From the NCBI GenBank assembly GCA_026419785.1, contig JAODTK010004999.1:1116001-1180000 (forward strand): a stretch of DNA of 64,000 bases, in the 5' to 3' direction. The DNA comes from Sclerodactyla briareus. Taxonomy: Eukaryota; Echinodermata; Holothuroidea; Dendrochirotida; Sclerodactylidae. Shown in pieces: positions 25,150-36,044 of the stretch; within the stretch, counting starts at the first letter, position 1; each line of letters starts with the position of its first letter. Below the pieces are notes generated by a model that saw only the letters and a program-made list of their open reading frames with translations, made no database searches and was not told the DNA's origin. The position numbers and the translations under genes were made by a program.

Positions 25150-26826
25150 GGCTCATCTAGGGAAAGCACCCCGGACCACATTCGCCCCTACTGAACCAAC
25201 ACAATAGGACCCTAAACACCCGCGTGTGCTAGGCTCACGGAAGCCATGCACAGCCCTATCGTCTAGTCGCGCCTAGGCTAAATATGGACTTACGCCAAAC
25301 GGGATCGAGCGGGAGTAAAAAAATCCAAACAATATCACGCAAACCGCTATAATGATAAACTTATCCTGGTAGATGACGTCGGAAGAAAAATGCTTCCTAG
25401 CACGATTCTGAAAAATGTCGATTGAACGCAGATGGGTGATTTCGGCGATGAAAAAATCGAGAATCTTAGCCAAAATGCTCAAGAACTTGAACGTTCAACT
25501 GGAAATAAGAAGGACGTAGGGTTCCATGCCCGGACTACTGGTAAACTATTGCCAGATGTTCCTGGCGCGGGTTGGGGTGCAAAGTAGTGCAATAATTGGT
25601 ACATGTTAGTCGGGAATAAATTTGGGTTTGTAAGTCACCATCTTCATCTCTTGCTGCTAGAAACTTCAAATGTTCAATAGTGCAATACTCTCCAACGCTT
25701 CTTGATTGGCACTGAAACGTGGTACATATTGTTGATGCTTGAATAGAAAGGCTCTCTCCAGCAGAGACACGGATATGGAATAGCTGTTTTTTTACTAACT
25801 CGGCCTTCAGACTTATTTGTGATTTCAAATATTGATTCAAAATGAATAAATCAACTGAGTCTAAATATATCAATTTGAATATTTAATCAACAGAAATATT
25901 TAAATGGGTCCATAGTCCCTACGATGGTGATAGGGCGGGGTTGGTATCAGCCAACTGGTGTTACTACTAGGGCAACTGCTCAAGGCCATTAATATTGCCT
26001 CCAAAATTGTCTTTGCAAAACATAGCATCATTTCCTGAGTCCCAACCAAACATCCCTCGCCGGAATATCAAACCTTATATTTGATTGATGTTCATGGGGA
26101 CATGTATAACCGTGAACATGTCAACATGTTCCAGGACAATCCATTGTTGCGATTCCATGCAAACGGAGTAATCTTAAGTGCTCCCAAGCAACATTTGCCG
26201 CTTCAAGTTCGAGTTTGAAGATTTAGGGCAAGTGGATCCTGGACCTTAAAATGTTTAGATGTCAATATACTAACTGCTGACTCAATGTGTACTGTTAGGC
26301 AGCATCCGTCCAGGCAACTGGTTATGTCAACAATGGCATATTATACACAAATTTTAAAGTGTGGAGCTGAACTGTTTGGGACTACTAGTCTTTAAACCTG
26401 CTTTTTGTTCCATTTTTGTTCATACACTTCTCCTCTGCCATATTCTTTGTTAACGAGTATCAAGCAGCTTGTCTACTCAACCGACTTTGGCCTCCCAGAC
26501 CAATTTATTCTCCTCTCTTGTTTTTCATGCAATCTCTTCTTTTTCATTATTCAACAGGCAATGCTATAAGTGTCCTGAGCATTTGGAAACATGACGATAT
26601 AAGGTTGTAGCAATTATCCCCCGAACAGAGGCAGACTATCTTCGCGCAAATATTGGCTCTGCCTGATTATACGGACAAGCCAATTTAACAGCAGCAGGTA
26701 CCTGGTCTGAAAGAATGTACTCCTGCAAGTCTAAGTATGAGTATAGGATTGGGTTACCAAATTTGAGAGTTTAGGGAGCTCCATACTGCTATAACCCTTC
26801 GCAATTCTTCCTACACTGTTCAACAC
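25150..26826. other. No gene recognised
   Basis: CpG frequency falls off after about 25500. Minus-strand frames at 25273-25482 (69 codons) and 25535-25873 (112 codons) and a plus frame at 26416-26610 have no recognisable domain. The 112-codon frame has no repeat and is the least easily dismissed, but nothing supports it. Confidence 0.5.
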
Positions 26827-28790
26827 GAGCACCAATGGTGCTGTAGCTCAAACTCAAATGCTCATATTCACTTCATAATGATCAACATGAGGCATTATGA
26901 CTACGGAGCATTATGACTTACGGAACTTCATGTGAATGCTGTTTGATTCTTTATTTCTTTTGACCTAGCCTCGATGTGGTCAATGATTTTTGTTATTTCA
27001 TCACCTCAGACTCATACACACCTGAGTTTATAGAAAACCATAAAGCCCAAAGGCTGTTTTCCTTGACTTTCCTGACAACCTATAGCCATACACAAGGAGC
27101 AAATGGAAGATTTGTCCCAGTGGGTTGACCTTCGTGACTCTGACCTGACCCCAAAACATAGGTTTATGTACTCATCATGGGGAACACACTACCAATTATT
27201 AACTTCATCCATCCAGGTGGCCGAGTTATCGTTTTCACAAGCCAAATTGCCAATTATTGTTGATTTTCACAAATTTTCTATTTTTGACCAAAATTCACCT
27301 CTCACCTATACCAAAAGAATAGGTTCCTGCTCCCCATAAGACAGCACACACCACAATTTGGACCCGATCAGACCACCTCATTCTGGACTTATCGTGTCAC
27401 AAGGTTTTCAGACTTTGACCGCTAGTGACCTCATATGACTCTGACCTGACCCCAAAACAATAGGGTTCATGTACTCATCATGGGGAACAGCACTGCCAAG
27501 TATGAGCTTCATCCATCCGGGTGGGGTCGAGTTATCGTGTTCACACCCAAATTTGGCCAAATTATTGACTTTTCACAAATTTCCTTTTTTTGACCAAAAT
27601 TCAGCCCCGACCTATACAAAACAATAGGGTTCCTGTAATCCCCCCATAAGAAAGGCGACCACCAAATTTTGGACCCGATCAGACGAACCATTTTGGACTT
27701 ATCGTTTTTCACAGGTTTTCAGACTTTGACCTCTAGTGACCTCAATGACCTCTGAACTGACCCCAAAACGATAGGGTTCATGTACTACGTATCATGGGGA
27801 ACCACATGTCAAGATGACTTGTCCTCCATCCAGGTAGGGTTGTTGAGTTATCGTGTTTCACAAGCCAGTTGGCCAAATTATTGAATTTTCACAATTCTCT
27901 ATTTTTGACCAAAATTCCACCCCTGACCAATACTCAAAAACATGGGTTCCTGTACTCCCCATAAGGAAGCTACACACCACATTTGAACTCGTCAACCAAC
28001 CATTTCTGTCTTGCGTGTCACACGTGTTGCCAGACTTCGGCCTAATGTTGCCTCAAATGACCTCTGACCTGACCCCGAACATTAGGGTTCATGTACTATT
28101 CATCGGGAACCCACACACCAAGTAGAGCTCATCCAATCCAGGTGGGGTCATGTTAGCGTGTTCACAAGCCCAAATTGGTCAAATTATTACGTTTCCACAA
28201 ATTTTCTATTTTCGACCAAATTCACCCCGACCTATCCAAAACAATAGGGTTCCTGTACTCCCCATACAAAGCTACACACCAAATTTGAAACCCGATCAAC
28301 CATCCCCCCCCCCCCCCCCAAACCACCCCGCATTCTGGAATTATCGTGTCACAAGGTTTTCAGACTTTGACCTCTGGTGACGCTCATAGACCTCTGACCT
28401 GATCCAAAACAGTAGGGTTCATGTACTCATCATGGGGAACACACTGCAAAGTATGAGCTTCATCATCCAAGTGGGATCGAGTTATCGTGTTCAACAAGCC
28501 AAAATGGGCCAAATTCTTGATTTGCACAAATTTCTATTTTTGACCAAAATTCCCTTCCGACCTATACCAAAAACAATCGTATTCCTGTTACTCCCCATAA
28601 GAAAGCTACATACCAAATTTGAACCAATCATATCAATCCTTCTGGACTTATCGTGTTTCACAATGTTTTCAGACTTGACCTGACCCCAAAACAATGCGTT
28701 CATTTACTCATCATTGGGAACCACACATACCAAGTATGAGCTTCATCTATCCAGTTGGGGTTGAGTTATTGTGTTCACCAGCCATGTGTC
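26827..28790 (+). mobile_element. Helentron-like element with ~310 bp tandem core
   Basis: The presumed 5' end carries GAGCACCAATGGTGCTGTAG, then CTCAAACTC. This includes a perfect short hairpin (AGCACC AAT GGTGCT) and the TAGCTCAAAC phrase complementary to the 3' hairpin arm seen elsewhere. From about 27130 follow five to six units of ~310 bp. Landmarks are TGACCTGACCCCAAAACA, ATAGGGTTCATGTACTCATC, 'ggggaacacac', TATGAGCTTCATCCATCC, 'gagttatcgtgttcacaagcc', 'acaaattttctatttttgacc' and AATAGGGTTCCTGTACTCCC. No 3' hairpin was found after the array; a CA-rich tail follows at 28790-28830. Open frames here are short and interrupted. Placing it in the Helitron/Helentron class is inference from the shared 5' motif. 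Confidence 0.55.
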
Positions 28791-28829
28791 ACACCCACCT
28801 ACATACATAATACACACACCACACACACG

Positions 28830-29690
28830 TACACTGGCATGAATGCATTGATTTCTCTGACTTCGTCAAGTTAAAAAAATGTTAATAAATAATCTTTTAA
28901 AGGCTGTGGCAATTTTTTGGGCTCAAATACCCTGCTTGGCCTTCTTTCTTAGTGTCGTTTGTATCGAGACATCTTCAGCTGTTCTATGGTTTGAACAGGT
29001 CCCACAGTATTGCTTATCGCCGGTATCATGAATTGATATTAGGAGTGTTGTTTTTTTTTTTTTTTTTTTTTTTAATTTTTGTTTATATGTAAGGCAGCGC
29101 GGCCAAAACATCCAGCCGTGGTCGGCCTAAACATCCATGGATAAGGTAGCTGAATGGGTACTTGCTGAAACAGTTGTTGGCTAAAACTTGTAGAAAGTAG
29201 TAGGTTGAACTCAAGCATACAAACCCAAGAATAGTCCTGGGGCCATATGCCCTTGGCCTGAGGCCTATTTACCAGTCCTCAACAGAGGACTAAATACTCC
29301 CAATGTTAACAATGTCTGTTATGTGGACGTGTGTGTAACCCACTGAACACCCAGTCAGTCATTGAGGTATTACCCTGTACTGACTGCTTTAGTTTAAACT
29401 CATCCGTTTCTCATTTAGTACCCAACTTCAGCCGCAAGGCCGGCTTAACTTAGGCAAAGTAAAAATAAATGCACATTATCGTCCCTCCCGCTATTTCGGG
29501 AAATTTAGACATTGTGTATTATTTTGTAAACTTTCCTTGTTCATTGACGAAAGATGTTTCAAGGGGTACCAGGCATCACCCCCAGTGTCTCCACGGATTG
29601 CACGATCCAATGGTTTTTTCTATGAGTCACAATGCAAACAATTCAAAGGCATTCCAGTCGAGCTCCCAGATTTTTGTATTAGCATTTTAA
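28830..29690. other. No gene recognised; T run at 29051-29073
   Basis: A 23-base T run could be the tail of a minus-strand retroposon whose body would run to lower coordinates, over 28920-29050. I recognise no SINE or LINE there. The rest is unremarkable. Confidence 0.5.
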
Positions 29691-30560
29691 TAGGAACAGC
29701 TTCATAACCAGTGAACCAATTCAATTCACTGAACTTGGATTGACCATGTCTACCGGAGTCCGAAGGAGTACAGGTTTTTTGGAAATCTGACTGAAATTGC
29801 ATAACTTATGCAACTTAGACACCAATATTCAACTTTCATCGACCCATTTTCTTCATTCAACTATATATGTCAGGACCAATGTTGGACCACACATTTCATG
29901 GGAATCTTACCAACTTGAACATTTTTACATGAATGAAGCAATGATAATTGAACTCAAAGGAACTGAAGGTAGAACCGATAACGCATCATCCTCAATGAAA
30001 TCTACAACTTTGAAATTTGGAATGAACCATGCAAAATAGACTGAATAATAACTTCCAGTCCTCATTCGAAATGTTGGAAGTAAGGATAAGTCCATACCTA
30101 CAAGTTTCATGGGAATCGGGCAACTTTAGCATTACGCATAAATTATGACCAAATAGACAGTTGAATGACTCCATTGACCCTGATCTCTGTAAATATTTCA
30201 GGACTGGATTTAGACATACTCACTGTCCAGTTTTGAGGAAAATCTTACTAACCTTGAAATTTCACATAATTATGCAAAATAGACAACTTAATTAACACAT
30301 TTTACGCTGAAAACCCAATCAGTTCATCGACCTCACTCCTCCTGTGCAACAAGTCCCATCTAGCAGTTCCGGTTCATCTGTAATCTTGCTAACGAGAAAA
30401 AACAATAAAATTTAAATAGGCCAATACCCTCCTCTAGGTTTTATAGTGAGTTTTTTGCCCAAGAATAGTCAGGTTGTGTCCACCCAAACCATTGATACTA
30501 CATAACAATTCGTCAAAAATGCCTCACCTGTTCAGAGAAATCCTGCAGTTCAGGCGAACA
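29690..30560 (+). repeat. Family C element: ~115 bp tandem units plus 3' module
   Basis: Five diverged units. The palindromic part (TTGCATAACTTATGCAA and variants) falls near 29799, 29921, 30017, 30130 and 30263. Each unit also holds a 'ttcatgggaatc' stretch and an 'acttgaaca/aacttgaaat' stretch. From about 30310 the end module seen at 12890 and 63220 follows (AATCAGTTCATCGACCTCAC, GTAATCTTGCTAACGAG, CAATAAAATTTAAAT, GTTCAG). Frames of 60-80 codons are not conserved with other copies. Confidence 0.75.
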
Positions 30561-30734
30561 AAAAACGGCATTATTTGCATACGAAATGTACTCATGTGTA
30601 CTTGGGTGTATTAAATTAGTGTTACACAGTTGCCAGGGATTGAGCCGAGGAGTAGAGTCGATCAAATTGCACGATGTCATTCACAAAATCGTGTTGTTAC
30701 CAACATCTAACCTACCGTAAACTTTTTTTTTTTC

Positions 30735-30803
30735 ACCCCCTCCTAACTGTTTTTTTTTTTTGTCCCCCCTTGGGGGGGGGAAAAAAAAAAAAAAAAAAAA
30801 AAA
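30735..30803. repeat. T, C, G and A homopolymer cluster
   Basis: T runs, then CCCCCC, TTGGGGGGGG and a 24-base A run follow one another. The C-rich/G-rich and T-rich/A-rich parts can pair, giving a long hairpin of simple sequence. Facing frames on the two strands, rich in Lys or Phe, are by-products. Confidence 0.85.
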
Positions 30804-30829
30804 ACCCACCCCTAATACCAATCGCAACA

Positions 30830-31330
30830 GCCTCATTCTTAGCCCAAGTTTGTTTCCTGATCGCCAATGGAGTGCATTGCAAACTACTGCGACACAAGTA
30901 CACGGAAAACAGTGGGTACATGCCCACGGGGATAATGCAACCATGCCAACTGTTCCTGCTTCCACCCATAGGCTACGTGACTGTCGCCGGAGAGGGCAAA
31001 TCCTTCAATGGCACATTTTTCTTGGCATAGTGAATGTTCTTTCCAAGCAAAACTTGTTTGTGTGAATTAATGAAAAAATAAAAATGGTAATCTCCAAGGG
31101 CTCTATTAATTCCACATGGTAGCCAGCAGTAGGCCTAAGCTACTTAGGCCTAACTTGCTACGATTTGTACAGGGACCACACTAGCCTAGATCAGGAAAGT
31201 GATTATCTGAACGAACACCTTGCAAATCAACAATGATTCGATCTGTTGGTGAATGTGTTAGTATCACCCATCTACATGCCTGTTTCAGATCTGACGATTT
31301 TCAAATGTTTTCAGATCGAAGATTTTAACG
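30830..31330 (-). repeat. Dispersed repeat family A, copy 3, inverted
   Basis: Read on the minus strand it matches the second half of the other two copies: CACACAAA, GCTTGGAAAGAA, GCCATTGAAGGATTTGCC, GGCGACAGTCACGTAGCC, CATGTACCCACTG, TAGTTTGCAATGCA, CCATTGG. Its far end (31230-31330) carries the 'gaaacaggcatg' and 'catcaaat'-like blocks in reverse order. The homopolymer cluster sits where copy 1 has its C run, so that instability is part of the family. Confidence 0.7.
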
Positions 31331-31480
31331 TTATCGTAGCTAGGACTCGTTGATTTGCCGTGTAATTGTAATAATTAGGCTAGGGCCTTACAGTAGTAGT
31401 AACAGTATTATATAGGCTTACACGTTCACGCTACGAGTACGGAAACCCCTGCTAAAACATTGCTGCAATGCTCCAATCCT
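31330..31480 (+). repeat. Block shared with 34560-34690
   Basis: CAGTATTATATAGGCTTACA, then 'cgttcacgctacgagtacggaaa', matches 'cagtattatatagcttatac..gttcaacgctacgaagtac' near 34610-34650, and GCTGCAAT/GCTGCAAAT follows in both. In the second locus it lies just ahead of the family D copy; here about 560 bp of other sequence intervenes. Confidence 0.6.
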
Positions 31481-32040
31481 TCCGTTTCAAAGAATCTATG
31501 GTCCTGATCTTCCATTAAATTTCTGAATTATCTCTGATATTCAGGGATCGAAATAAGGGATCAAGAGCCAGGGATAATTTCAAAAGAAAGAAACCTGGTT
31601 CATGGAATATGGGCAATTGGACCAGGGGTTATCTTGTTAGGACCAAGGGCTCTGATCACTTTCTTCGACTTCTGCATTGAGGAGGGACCAAGCTTCAAAT
31701 GAGAAAATAACCCAAGAGGCTTAATGCCAAGCAGCATTGAAACATCCTAACTGAAGTGCGTCTGCCAACAGAAACATTGATAGGGCTTGCAGCATTTATT
31801 ATTAGGGCCTACCTAAATGTGACCAACTGATGACCCATGGGATATTGCCCCTCAGAAATAGCACCTGGTCTCGACCTTTCATCAGGGAAATGGGGTATTG
31901 ATGGAATTTTAGGGGGCTAATAGACCCTGGACCTGCTTAGCGTGAACCTGCTAATATTATATCTGTACAAACACATCTCACTATTAGAAGAGTCTTACAG
32001 GATTATTCCGTGGAACGATAATCAAGAGAAACTTTCGAGT

Positions 32041-33047
32041 AACTGCGCGAATCGCTCGCGCCGGCTGTTTACGTACGTCGGTATTGCATGTACAGTATAT
32101 ATGGTGAGTTCTTTCGAGGTGGTGACTTTGGTAATTACCAAATGGAGTGAATACAAACCGTATTTGCTTTCAAAGGGTAATGTGCGCAATAACAATCCCC
32201 CTCGGGTTTGTGCACTCTCCTGTATATACGTATCTACGAGGTCCGAAAAAGCGGCGGAATACAGTACAGCCAGATTGCGAGGTCAGATCTCCGAGTGATT
32301 ATGGGAGAATGAAAGGGTCATGTTAAAATATGTCAACTTTTCCTGGGAATCAACCTAAAGACCTCAGATAACTGACATGTAATTTGGAAACATGTCATGA
32401 AGAGCACTTTTTAAGAAAACATTAGAATGCACTTTGAGAACAGTCCATTCCTCTTTATAGCAGAAAATGCATTTTTGTAGATTTAAACAAATAGTCCCTT
32501 ATTCCTCTGGTAATAACCTTTGAACCTTGCCTTCACAGGGGGTCGGGGGGGGGGGGGAGGGCAAGTTGTCCCGCAGGGTCAATGAACATTGTTTCCAATT
32601 TCGGTCCACATTCATCAAGTATAACCGTTTAGGGGCCTATGTTATTTCTTTTCAAGAGATGTTACTGTTTTAAACTCTAATGGCATTATATGACGTTCCA
32701 TCAAAAATCTGTGTCAATCGGAAAGGAGCTGCTACCCCAATGAACCTATGACTGAGTTTCAAGACATCTAATGCTTTTTTGTAGAAGATACATTTTTTTA
32801 TGTGAACCGAATGGCCAATGGTGTGCTTTAATTTACCTTTGACCTTGACCTTTCACAAGGTTCAGAAAATGGTCTAGTGGTTTCAATGATCAATATGTTC
32901 AATTTTGGTCACCATCAATCAAAGATTGATCGATTGGCAGCTAAAAGTAAAAAAAAAAAAAGCCAAAAATCAATTGTGGACCCCAGGACTTAGTAGATAG
33001 AATGACATGGCATCACAATAGCTCAACCAGCCTAGCTGTTTGAAGCT
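32041..33047 (+). mobile_element. Helentron-like family D element, copy 1
   Basis: Begins with CTGCGCGAATCGCTCGC and TTTACGTACGT, followed by a ~155 bp interior, CAGATTGCGAGGTCAGATCT and CGAGTGATTATGGGAGAA. Then comes one ~300 bp core unit: 'caatgaacattgtttcc', CGTTTAGGGGCCTATG, 'aactctaatggcattatatga', 'gactgagtttcaagac', TTTGACCTTGACCTTTCACA. It ends in a 3' hairpin at 33021-33047. The whole order matches 34726-36044. No transposase is encoded, so it would be non-autonomous. Helitron/Helentron assignment rests on the 3' stem-loop followed by CTAA and the tandem core, both known traits of that group. Confidence 0.55.
33021..33047 (+). other. 3' terminal hairpin, family D copy 1
   Basis: GCTCAACCAG, CCTA, then GCTGTTTGAAGC followed by TAA. 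It is an imperfect stem relative to the cleaner version at 36016-36041, preceded by ATCACAATA. It marks the end of the repeat: homology with copy 2 stops here. Confidence 0.7.
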
Positions 33048-33121
33048 AATAACATTGAAATATCTTGCACGAATTTTTTTTTTTTTACAAGCGATGAGAA
33101 CAAAATTCCCTTGTTCTAAAT

Positions 33122-33225
33122 TGTAACTAAAAAGTGGTAGTCCAGTGGACAACCGTCTTGTCAAAACTATGTAACGAAAAAGTGGTAGTCCATGGACAAC
33201 CATCTTGTCAAAAAATGGTTGTCTG
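33122..33225. repeat. 48 bp tandem duplication
   Basis: AAAGTGGTAGTCC(A)GTGGAC, followed by AACC(G/A)TCTTGTCAAAA, occurs twice, 48 bases apart (33133 and 33181). It lies inside a 182-codon minus-strand frame (32970-33518) that also covers the family D hairpin and A/T runs, so that frame is unlikely to be a gene. Confidence 0.85.
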
Positions 33226-33589
33226 TTCAGAATTTTAGTCGGCTCTGACGATCGGACGCCAGTAAAAATCGAGCCTAACTCACATGAAATCAGTCTACCG
33301 TCCGAATAAATCTTTACCCTGCATCCGGTTTGGCAAACACAAATTGAACTAAAAGTGAACATAATTGCTAGGTTTTCAGAGATTTCTGGGAAAGTTTTCA
33401 GGGGGTGCGGGATGTGGAGCTGGGAGAGTTGCATTGAATGGCGTTCACTGACTTTTTGGATCGTTGTTTGAACATTTTGGGACAGGAGGTCACCATTTAT
33501 AACAACTTGAATTAGCATTTTTGGGTGCCGGAAACTAATCAGTACTCTACATCATTTCCTGGACTTATGTAACAATAAAATCACGCATA

Positions 33590-33770
33590 CATCTATAGGT
33601 CCTCTGAATCTTGTTATACGACCTTGAACAATCAAGTACCTAAAAATTAGCCAGTTACCACTCCAATTATGTGAAATTGTTGCCCAAAATCTTATTCAGA
33701 TCTTACTCCCCCACTCCGATACGACATAAAAATTTGTCTATCAGACTCCTGCTGTGATTGAGGTATCTCT
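33590..33770 (+). repeat. Family C 3' module fragment
   Basis: Carries 'aaattagccagttacc', GCCCAAAATC.TATTCAGATCT, a CACTCCG(A)TAC phrase and AAAATTTGTC in the same order as 63270-63370. The tandem units are absent, so this is a truncated or diverged copy. Confidence 0.55.
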
Positions 33771-33907
33771 ATTTGGGGGGCATACTCTTACTTATGTCTA
33801 CTTGTAAGAGGACTGCTGACGATTCCGCTACCAAAGGTCATATAGGTATTGCAGTCCTTGACCACACTATGCCTCCCTGTTTTGTTTCGGCATTCGGAAT
33901 ATAACAA

Positions 33908-34022
33908 TCTAGTTGCTTGAATGTATCCCAAATCAGTCTCAAAAAAATGTTGTCTGCTTTCGGATCTAGTTGCTTGTTATATCCGAATCAGGCTCAAAAA
34001 ATGTTCTGCTTTCCGATGTACC
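33908..34022. repeat. 57 bp tandem duplication
   Basis: Two copies starting TCTAGTTGCTT at 33908 and 33965. Both contain ATCAG(T/G)CTCAAAAAA, 'tgttctgctttc' and a CGGAT/CCGATGTA ending. The plus frame across it (33917-34105) is not recognisable. Confidence 0.85.
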
Positions 34023-34149
34023 CCATATCAACTAAAAGAAGAAGACCTCGTTTGGAAAGGGAAGTTCCTAAATTTAGGCCCTACAATAGGTTCTTGAATT
34101 ATTAAAGGGAGCGGGAGAAGAGCTGACCTTATTTGTCATTTTTTGACAA

Positions 34150-34400
34150 GTTGCGATCGTAATCACTTACGAAGATCGGACCAGGGCCACTAGTTTATGG
34201 ATTGTTGACCCAGCCTGTATAAATAAATACGAAGTAAATTACCGACCAACTGACATTCTTTTCACTTTTTTACAGTAGTTGCGATCGTAATCACTTACGA
34301 AGATCCCACCAGGCTACTAGTTTATGGATGGTTGACCTAGCTTGTATAAATCAATACGAAGTATTTACTGACACAATGGACGAGAAAACTTACTTAATGA
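34150..34400. repeat. 128 bp tandem duplication
   Basis: GTTGCGATCGTAATCACTTA followed by CGAAGATC occurs at 34150 and 34278. Both copies continue with CCAGG..CTACTAGTTTATGGAT, 'gttgacc(c/t)agc(c/t)tgtataaat' and AATACGAAGTA. High identity suggests a recent duplication. It sits between the two family D blocks. Confidence 0.9.
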
Positions 34401-35247
34401 AACAAGAAGTTAAGGAACTGCTAATAGGCCTATATAATTATACAATTGTCTGGATCTGATCTGACAAACTTTTTAATGTATAACATGGGTGAGTTAGAAA
34501 ATTCACGCAAAAATATCGGACCGTTCCGATGCTCACCCGCGTCAAACACACAGGTTCGTAGGCTACTTGACTTGTGCTGTAGTAATCGTAATACTCGGCC
34601 TAGTACTTCACAGTATTATATAGCTTATACTGTTCAACGCTACGAAGTACAAAACCTTCTGCCTCAAACCTTCGCTGCAAATTGCTCAGAAATCCTTGGG
34701 TTCAATGTTCTTTGATTTTGAGTTGACTGCGCGAATCGCTCGCTCGGCTGTGTACGTACGTGGGTACGGTATATGCAGTCGGTAGTACCTCTAACAGTAC
34801 AGCTGGATTGCAAGGTCAGAACTCACTAGTGCCGCGTTCTTTCGGACCTCGTATATACTGTATATACCGTATCTACCACGTAGAGCGGACAAAAACCGAG
34901 GGGGTTTTGTTATTGCGTCACTAACTTTGGAACCCCGTACGGTTTGTATTCTCTCTATCTGGTAATTACCAAAGTCACCACTTCGAAAGGACGCACCATA
35001 AATTGCGAGGTCAGATCTCCGAGTGATTATGGGAGAAATGAAAAGGATCATGGGGAAATATGTCAACTTTTCCATGGAATCAACCTTAAGCTACCTCTGA
35101 TAACATGACATGTAAATTTTGTGAACATGTCATGGAAAAGCACTTTTTGAGAAAACATAGAATGCCATTTGAGAACAGTCCAGTCCTTCATAGCAGAAAA
35201 TTCATTTTGTATATTAGACAAAATAGTCCTAATTCCTCTTCAATAAC

Positions 35248-35900
35248 TTGACCTTGACCTTCACAAGGTCAAAGTTGTTCCAGAAGTCAATGAACATTGT
35301 TTTCCAAGTTCGGTCCACATTCATCAAAGTATGACCGTTTAGGGGCCTATGATATTTCTTTTCACCAGATGTCACTGTTTTAACTCTAATGGCATTATAT
35401 GAGGTTCCATCAAAATCTTTGTACATCTGAAAGGAGCCTACCAATGAACATCATGACTGAGTTTCAAGACAATCTAATGCTTTTTGTAGGAGAAGATACA
35501 TTTTGTAGTTGTGAACAGAATGGCCAATTGTGAATGCTTTATGACCTTTGACCTTGACCTTCACAAGGTCAAAGTTGTTCCAGAAGTCAATGAACATTGT
35601 TCCAGTTCGGTCCACATTCATCAAAGTAGACCGTTTAGGGCCATGACCTATTTCTTTTCAACCAGGAGGTCAATGTTTTAACTCTAATGGCCATATATGA
35701 TGTTCCATCAAAAATCTTTGTACAATCTGAAAGGAGCGCTACTACCAATGAACATCATGACTGAGTTTCAAGACAATCTAATGCTTTTTGTAGGAGAAGA
35801 TACATTTTGTAGTTGTGAACAGAATGGCCAATTGTGATGCTATTATGACCTTTGACCTTGACCTTTTTCAAACCCAAGGTCAGAAGTGTCCTAGTGGTCA
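35248..35900. repeat. 300 bp tandem core units with nuclear-receptor-like half-sites
   Basis: The phrase TGACCTTGACCTTCACAAGG followed by TCAAAG recurs exactly 300 bases apart (35250 and 35550), with a decayed third at about 35850. Within it TGACCT and AGGTCA are arranged as an inverted pair five bases apart, plus direct TGACC repeats. AGGTCA is the classical nuclear receptor half-site. Whether any receptor binds is unknown. Confidence 0.75.
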
Positions 35901-36015
35901 ATGATCATTATGTTCAATTTTGGTCAACATCATCAAGTTGATCGATTGGCAGCCAAAAGTCCCCCCCAAAAAAGCCAAAGTCAATTGTGGATACACAGGA
36001 AAGTAGATCACAAAA

Positions 36016-36044
36016 GCTCAACCAGCATAGCTGGTTTGAGCTAA
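36016..36044 (+). other. 3' terminal hairpin, family D copy 2
   Basis: GCTCAACCAGC (36016-36026), loop ATA, GCTGGTTTGAGC (36030-36041), then TAA. The stem is complete apart from one unpaired T. It is the best preserved of four such hairpins in the window. Confidence 0.8.

Larger units (their letters stand above)
34726..36044 (+). mobile_element. Helentron-like family D element, copy 2
   Basis: Same outline as copy 1: ACTGCGCGAATCGCTCGC, a TGTACGTACGT block, an interior, GCGAGGTCAGATCTCCGAG at 35005-35023, then the core, then the hairpin. Two differences stand out. The interior (about 34829-34999) is the reverse complement of the matching segment in copy 1. The core has two full ~300 bp units (35248 and 35548 start the same CTTGACCTTGACCTTCACAA phrase) plus a third partial unit, against one in copy 1. 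Homology may begin earlier, at about 34560. No protein is encoded. Confidence 0.6.

Noticed and set aside
29051-29073. Poly-T as the tail of a minus-strand LINE
   Set aside because: No reverse transcriptase or SINE-like body was seen in the adjoining 28920-29050 sequence.
32970-33518. 182-codon minus-strand frame
   Set aside because: It runs through the family D 3' hairpin, an A run, a T run and a 48 bp tandem duplication, and resembles no known protein.
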